DNA of 64,000 bases from Euryodendron excelsum. Taxonomy: Eukaryota > Streptophyta > Magnoliopsida > Ericales > Pentaphylacaceae. This document shows, piece after piece, positions 58,457-64,000 of this stretch (position 1 is its first letter; every line of letters begins with the position of its first letter). The translations under genes were made by a program, and so were the position numbers. Under the pieces are notes generated by a model. That model did not search any database, had not been told where the DNA came from, and worked only from the letters and a program-made list of their open reading frames with translations. The stretch covers positions 41,182,501 through 41,246,500 of the forward strand of contig CM065387.1 in assembly GCA_033060915.1 (NCBI GenBank), written 5' to 3'.

Positions 58457-59482
58457 ATGCCGCCCAGACGTCGACCAATCCAAGACGCGATGGAGGATGA
58501 CAGGCTCGCCAAGCTGCAACAGGTGGTTGAGAATCTGGTGGACAGCGTGGCTGCTATGCAGATTCAGATATAGCAGCAACAGCAACAGGCACACCAGCAA
58601 CAGCAGTAGCGCCCAAATCCACGTGTTATGGATAAGGGGGTTGATGAGGATGCCGATGCCAATGCCGATATCGAGGAGGACGAAAACCCTTTTGCACCTT
58701 TGCGGCAACTTGAGAGACATCCCCGTAAGATGGGGGGGCGTGTAGCCGACGGCTGTTGGAATCGGTGGGAGGCAGGCTTGAAAATTGATATCCCTGAATT
58801 TGAGGGCGGTCTGAAGGCGGAAGATTTTCTTGACTGGTTTTTTGCCGTGGAGGAAGTCTTGGAATTCAAAGAGGTTCCGGCCAATAAACGGGTGCCTTCA
58901 GTAGCAACTTGTTTTCATGGCAGGGCTGCGGCATGGTGGCAGCAGTTAAAGGTAAATCGTGCGCGGATGGGGAAAAGGAAGATTGATTCGTGGGATAAGC
59001 TGAAGAAGCACCTCCGAGAGGCTTTTCTGCCTTATAACTATGCGCGGATAATGTACCAGAGGTTTCAAAATTTACGACAGGGGATGAAGTCGGTGGATGA
59101 ATATACCACTGAGTTTTATCAGTTACAGGCACGCAATGATTTGGGTGAGACCGACGAATAGTTGGTTTCGCGGTACATTGGGGGATTACAGCCTCAATAC
59201 CAGGACACCCTGAATATGTTTGATTTGTATTCTGTTTCGGATACCCATCAGAAGGCGTTACAGCTCGAGAAGCAGGTGAAGCGACGGGCGAGTGGTCTAC
59301 CTTGGGCAGGATCAGGTAGCCGGGGTGTGGCTCAGCAGGGGACTGGACGTGGGGTAGTTCAGATGGGCGTAGCTGGGGGTGTGGCTGGAAAAACACCAGT
59401 CCAGTAGCCGGTTAAGCCCGTGACAGCCAGCACGAGCCGCTGTTTTAAATGTGGCGAACCAGGCCACCGATTTGCGAACTGC
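58457..59482 (+). pseudogene. Copy 2 Gag
   Basis: MPPRRRPIQDAMEDDRLAKL opens the protein. It runs to MQIQI then TAG (58571), a Gln tract, an acidic stretch, then GGRVADGCWNRWEAGLKIDI, EFEGGLKAEDFLDWFFAVEE and VDEYTTEFYQLQARNDLGET of the capsid region, and the knuckle CFKCGEPGHRFANC (59441-59482). TAG codons at 58571, 59159 and 59405 interrupt an otherwise continuous frame. The frame is open from an ATG at 58226 within the LTR. Confidence 0.85.
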
Positions 59483-60082
59483 AAAAAGCCCTTTGTGCAG
59501 AAGGGGCTGTTTATCGATAATGAAGGAATGGTTGGGGTGGAGTTCGAACAACCTGTGATGGAATTAGGCGAAGATTAGCTCAGCGAAGAGTTCATGGAAG
59601 AGGAGCATGTTACTGGAGACAATGGGCCTCTATTGGTTGTGCGCAGGGCTTGCCTTACCCCTTGTGATTCTAGCAGTGATGAGTGGTTACGGAACAATAT
59701 TTTCCAGTCCAAGTGCACAGCTGGGGGCAAAGTTTGCAAGTTTGTGATCGATTCGGGGAGCTGCGAGAACGTGGTTTCCGAGGAGGCGGTTCGAAAATTG
59801 GGGTTGCCAACAGAGGAGCATCCTAGCCTGTACAAACTAACTTGGCTGCAAGAAGGAAAGAAGGTAGTAGTTTCCAAGCGTCGTTTAATTTCGTTGTCCA
59901 TTGGTTCCAATTATAAAGATGTAATCTGGTGTGATGTGGTTGAGATGGATGCATGCCATATTTTGTTAGGTAGACTGTGGCAATATGACAGGGCCTTGCA
60001 ACTTGATGGTCGGAAAAATACATATAGCTTTATGTTTAACAATGTGAAAGTGGTGTTGTATCCGGGCAAGGAAGAGGTTTGA
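59483..60082 (+). pseudogene. Copy 2 aspartic protease
   Basis: VCKFVIDSGSCENVVSEEAV holds the D-S-G site (59750-59758). TAG at 59576 precedes it. The Trp codon that is TAG in copy 1 is intact here (DVIWCDVVEMD). The frame shifts at about 60075, where VLYPGKEEV ends and MKQVAEKNP begins. Confidence 0.8.
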
Positions 60083-61090
60083 AACAGGTGGCCGAGAAAA
60101 ACCCGAACCTACTGACCATGCAGCGTTTTGCGGGGGAGATGATCGAATCTGGCATAGTGTACTTGCTGGTGGTTAAGGAACATCAGCAGAATGGGGAGGT
60201 TCCGGACAGGGTGCAGAAGCTACTAAATGAGTTCAACGGGGTGTTTCTGGAGGAATTACCAGCTGGGTTGCCACCTTTGCGTGACATCCAGCATCAGTTC
60301 GATTTAGTTCCTGGGGCTGTTTTGCCAAACCGCTCGCATTATCGTATGAGTCCTAAGGAGCATGAGGAGCTACGACGTCAGGTTGAGGAATTGTTGGCCA
60401 GGGGACACATTCGGGAGAGTCTCAGTCCTTGTGCCGTGCCGACGCTCTTAACCCCCAAAAAGGATGGATCTTGGCATATGTGTGTGGACAGCCGGGCCAT
60501 CAACAAACTCACTGTCCGATATCGGTTCCCTATTCCACGGTTGGATGACCTGTTAGACCAGTTTAGTGGGGCTACAGTGTTCAGCAAACTAGATTTAAAG
60601 AGTGGTTATCATCAGATCCGGATACATGAGGGTGACAAATGGAAGACTGCCTTCAAGACGCGGGAAGGTCTTTATGAGTGGATGGTTATGCCATTCGGGT
60701 TGTCGAACGCTCCGAGTACCTTCATGCGTGTGATGAACCAGCTTTTTCGGCCTTTTATTGGGAGGTTTGTGGTAGTGTACTTTGATGATATTTTGATTTT
60801 TAGCCCTGATCATGCCTCGCATTTGCACACTTGCGACAGGTTCTGAGTTTGCTGTAAACAGAGAAATTCTTTACTACCCGAGCTAAATGTTCGTTCATGA
60901 CAGACAGCGTGTTATTTCTGGGATACATAGTGTCTCGTGAAGGAATTTCTGTGGATAAGTCTAAGGTTGAAGCTGTCCGTAGGTGACCTATCCCGAGGAG
61001 CATTCATGATGTGCGCAGCTTCCATGGACTGGTGTCGTTCTATTGGCGCTTTATCCCAAATTTTAGCGGCATCATGGCTCCTATCACAGA
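60079..61090 (+). pseudogene. Copy 2 reverse transcriptase
   Basis: Open for 255 codons: [38 protein letters not shown] and [14 protein letters not shown] with YFDD at 60778-60789. A shift follows at about 60830, then VLFLGYIVSREGISVDKSKV and TGA at 60984-60986, the same codon position as copy 1's TGA at 51983. The catalytic core itself is the best preserved part of either copy. Confidence 0.87.
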
Positions 61091-61560
61091 TTGCATGAAG
61101 GCTGGGCAGTTTACTTAGAGGGAGACAGCGGCTAATGCTTTTGAGGAGATTAAGCGCAAACTGACCACTGCCCCTGTACTTGCTTTGCCAGATTTTTCTA
61201 AGCTTTTTGAGTTGCATTGTGATGCATCAAAGGTCAGCGTAGGGGCAGTCCTTAGCCAAGAGGGCAGGCCTATTGCATACTTCAGCAAGAAGTTGAACGG
61301 AGCTAAGGCGAATTACAGTACCTACGACGTGGAATTCTACGCGATCATACAGGCCTTGAAGCACTGGTACCCCTATCTATCACAAAGTGAGTTCGTGTTG
61401 TTCTCTGATCATGATACTTTGAAACATATTAATAGCCAAGACAATCTGTCAGCGAGACATGCGAGATGGGCTGCGTATCTACAACAATTCACTTTCTCCC
61501 TTAAGCATAAATCTAGAGTTCAGAATCGGGTTGCTGATGCCCTTAGTCGTCGCACTTGCT
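61091..61560 (+). pseudogene. Copy 2 RNase H
   Basis: [60 protein letters not shown] and VADALSRR. Open and with all catalytic acids, unlike copy 1, which is shifted here. Confidence 0.82.
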
Positions 61561-62890
61561 TAATTACTACCTTGCGGGCAGAGGTAATTGGTTTTGATTC
61601 ATTTCGTAAATTATTATGTACTGACCCAGTGTTTGCCCCTATTGTTCATGAAGTTGAAACAGGGCAGTTCACAGATTTTGTGATGCATGATGGGTTTCTA
61701 TTTAAGGGTACCTAATTGTGCATGCCTCAATCCAATTTACGCCTTAAGATCATCAAGGAGCTGCATGAGGAGGGGCATATGGGGCATGATAAAACCTGGC
61801 AGCTTGTGGCCAATTCTTATTACTGGCCTTCTATACGGCGTGAAGTGGCCAGATTTGTTGATGGTTGCCGAATCTGTCCAGTGTCCAAGGGAACGGCGAC
61901 CAACGCGGGATTGTATATGCCCCTGCCAATTCCGGAGAGACCATGGGCGAACGTGAGTATGGACTTCGTGTTGGGGCTTCCGCGGACTCAACGTGGTAGC
62001 GATTCTATCTTCGTGGTGGTGGACAGATTCACAAATATGTCACACTTCATTGCGTGTAAGAAGACTAATGATGCTGTCAATATTGCTTAACTTTACTTTC
62101 TGGAGGTCTATCGGCTTCATAGGCTGCCAACATCCATAGTTTCTGATAGGAACTCTAAGTTCCTTAGCCATTTTTGGAGGTGTTTATGGCAGTTGGCTAA
62201 CACAAAGCTGGATTTTAGCAGTGCTTACCACCCTCAAACCGATGGGCAGACCGAAGTGGTGAATCGTTCGCTGGGTAACCTGTTGTGGTGTCTTGTGGGG
62301 GAACATTGAAAATCATGGGACCAAAAGTTGTACCAGGCTGAGTTTGCTTTCAACCGGTCAGTGAATCGCAGTTCGGGTTTCAGTCCATTCTTTTCCAATT
62401 ACGCCTTCTAGCCGCGAGCTTCGATTGACTTAGCCCCTGTTCCTGATTTGAAGAGGGTCCATAAGAAGGCAGAAGACTTAATTATTGATCTGCAGGCTAT
62501 CCTTGAACATGTGCAACAAAATCTGCGTGAGTCCACGGCGAAGTATAAGGAGGGGGTTGACCAGAAGCGACGCTCAGTGGAGTTTGAAGTGGGGGATTTT
62601 GTGTGGGCCGTGTTGACCAAAGATCAGTATCCAATGCATGGATACAGCAAACTGGTAGCTCGAAAAGTTGGGCCGTATGAAGTTGTTGAGAAGATCAATC
62701 CTAATGCCTACCGGTTGAAGCTGCAGAGCCATGCCAACAATGCTGACGTGTTCAGCATGAAGCACCTCATGCCTTACCGTGGTGACAGTTCTGAGGAGGA
62801 GGAGGACTCGAATTCGCGAGCGAATTCTTTCCAACCTGAGGAGGATGATGCGGATTGCATAGCTAAGGATTACTTGGAGACGCGAAGGTG
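61561..62890 (+). pseudogene. Copy 2 integrase, C-terminus inside the LTR
   Basis: Zinc-binding HEEGHMGHDKTW and CRICPVSKG, core VSMDFVLGLPRTQRGSDSIF (D), IVSDRNSKFLSHFW (D), DGQTEVVNRSLGN with the catalytic Glu kept. Stops: TAA 61713, TAA 62088, a TGA near 62308, and TAG 62409-62411 shared with copy 1. The C-terminal module (VEFEVGDFVWAVLTKDQYPM to LMPYRG) ends DCIAKDYLETRR, with its stop at 62889-62891, 45 bases inside the LTR that begins at 62846. Confidence 0.85.
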
Positions 62891-63306
62891 ACGTTATACC
62901 CGGGCCGGTGATCGGTAAACTTCAATCGGCCTAAGAAAACGCCAAAAAATGCCTATAAGTATGTTTTTTAGCCCGTTTTGTGTTTTAGGCCTATTTTTTG
63001 GGCTTTTGTTAGTCTTTTATTTTTACCCGGTTTGTCCCGGGGCCGTAGGGTTTCGTGCCTCTTATTTAAGCTCTTGTTAAGACTTTTTCTAGCAGCTTTT
63101 GACGATTAATAGAACTTGTGTGCGTTTTTGCACTTTTTCTAATCATTCAGTATTTTCTATGAATATCAACAAGTGTTTGATATCCTAAAACCTAGCATTC
63201 GTGGTGAATCAGCAGGTTACAGGACGACTCTGAATCCGGTATTTGTGGTGAATCAACGGATTAGGGTTTATTTTATTGCTCTCTTAATTTTCGCTGCATC
63301 ATATGG

Positions 63307-63638
63307 TCAGACAAGAAGGCCATTACCGTGTGCCAGCTGTAAATTTTGTCTACTCAAAATTAAACGATTGTAATGTGGCTGCCATCTTTCGAGAATTCAT
63401 CTGATGGAATCAAGTCGCCTTTCTTGGGACATGCAGCAAGAAATTGAAAACTGATAAATAAGTTATATCCAAACGAACTCAGCAAGTTTAAGGTAGCTGC
63501 AGCAGAAATAATTTTTATTTACGACTTGTTTTTAGGGTCTAATCCTAGCCTCATAAGTTAATGAGGAGAGGATCCAAATCTAAGATACATCGTGCCTTGA
63601 AAGGATATGTTGGGTAGGAAATAAATTTCAGCCGGGAA
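63307..63638. other. Unassigned flank
   Basis: Right flank of copy 2. I see no gene or repeat in it. Confidence 0.5.
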
Positions 63639-63928
63639 CAGCCTGTTTGGAACTTGGGGAGAAAAGGGAAAGGAAGGGAAGAAAAAGGAAAGGAAAGAAA
63701 AAGAAATAGAAAATGAAGGAAAAGTGCTTTCGCTTTTCTATTTGGTTTTGTAAAAAAAATAAAAGGAAAGAAGAGAAAAAGAGAAAAAGTGATTTGTTTC
63801 TCCCCTTTTCTCCATTTTCCCTACTTTCCCCTTCTCTTTTTCTTTTAGGTAGAATCAAACAGGGAAATTATAAAAAATAATTTTTTTTCCTTCCTTTCTC
63901 TTTCTTTTCCCAAGTAGCAAACAGGCTG
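63639..63928. mobile_element. Fold-back MITE-like element
   Basis: CAGCCTGTTTGGAACTTGGG (63639) pairs with CCCAAGTAGCAAACAGGCTG (63909-63928). The arms extend through AGAAAAGGGAAAGG and its complement over about 35 bp, with purine- and pyrimidine-rich arms and a short loop. No clear duplication. Confidence 0.6.
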
Positions 63929-64000
63929 AAAGTAACACTCCTACCTACTTTTAGATATTACTTCAGTTTTTTTTTTTTCTTCTTCTTATCTTTTATTTAT

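Larger units (their letters stand above)
57955..63301 (+). mobile_element. Ty3/gypsy retrotransposon, CRM-like, copy 2 (plus, complete outline)
   Basis: Same family as 49688-55013, in the opposite orientation. LTRs 57955-58411 and 62846-63301 differ at about 36 sites by eye. The 5-bp duplication TATGG stands at 57950-57954 and 63302-63306. The LTR starts TGATGCGGATTGCATAG and ends CGCTGCATCA. Internal order as in copy 1. Its stops mostly differ from those of copy 1, with two shared. Confidence 0.93.

Noticed and set aside
1..64000. CRISPR array or bacterial operon
   Set aside because: Tandem arrays here lack spacer structure and all coding content is plant transposon or plant gene.

Overview
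This is a plant (angiosperm) nuclear window made almost entirely of nested transposable elements, with one decayed host gene threaded through it. The plant assignment rests on the families seen. They include Ty3/gypsy lineages of the Tat, Athila and CRM-like types, a tRNA-derived SINE, a CACTA-like element, MITEs, and a plant-type lung-seven-transmembrane (GPR107/CAND-like) receptor gene. I see no intact host protein gene, no rRNA, no functional tRNA and no CRISPR array.

Layout, left to right. 285-4740: an Athila-type LTR with primer site and a broken gag, cut off by a fragment of a very long AT-rich LTR (copy A), then an inverted LTR fragment. 5719-6703: a long-TIR MITE carrying a second GC-rich MITE. 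8115-8412: a minus-strand SINE with a 16-bp target duplication. 8910-34202: one 25.3-kb Tat-lineage Ty3/gypsy element bounded by the 5-bp duplication CTCCT. Its gag, protease, RT, two RNase H domains and integrase are decayed and on the plus strand. On the minus strand it has an extra gene resembling plant mobile domain proteins, between pol and the 3' LTR. Three further long LTRs of the copy-A family sit inside it: B in the protease (minus), C and D in the antisense gene (plus). C and D have recognisable target duplications.

34252-46379: a pseudogene of the GPR107-like membrane receptor family in two exon blocks. Its intron has grown to about 10.7 kb by insertion of a minus-strand Athila-type element (36988-43376) and an opposite-strand Athila-type LTR (43377-about 44560). 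The Tat element lies about 45 bp upstream of the pseudogene's start codon.

46380-64000: microsatellites, a 69-bp tandem array, then two complete but dead copies of a single Ty3/gypsy family with 456/457-bp LTRs and an initiator-Met primer site. One is minus (49688-55013, duplication AAATG) and one plus (57955-63301, duplication TATGG). A degraded CACTA-like element lies between them and carries a run of 71 G.

The most informative observations are as follows. The two Ty3/gypsy copies share the same two nonsense codons, which suggests a non-autonomous lineage mobilised in trans. The unshared nonsense codons are nearly all C-to-T or G-to-A changes at CAG/CG-type sites, as expected of methylated cytosines. 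The antisense gene of the Tat element has taken two LTR insertions. Unrelated LTR families each carry their own cluster of short palindromes just upstream of the presumed TATA box. All coordinates and alignments here are by eye.
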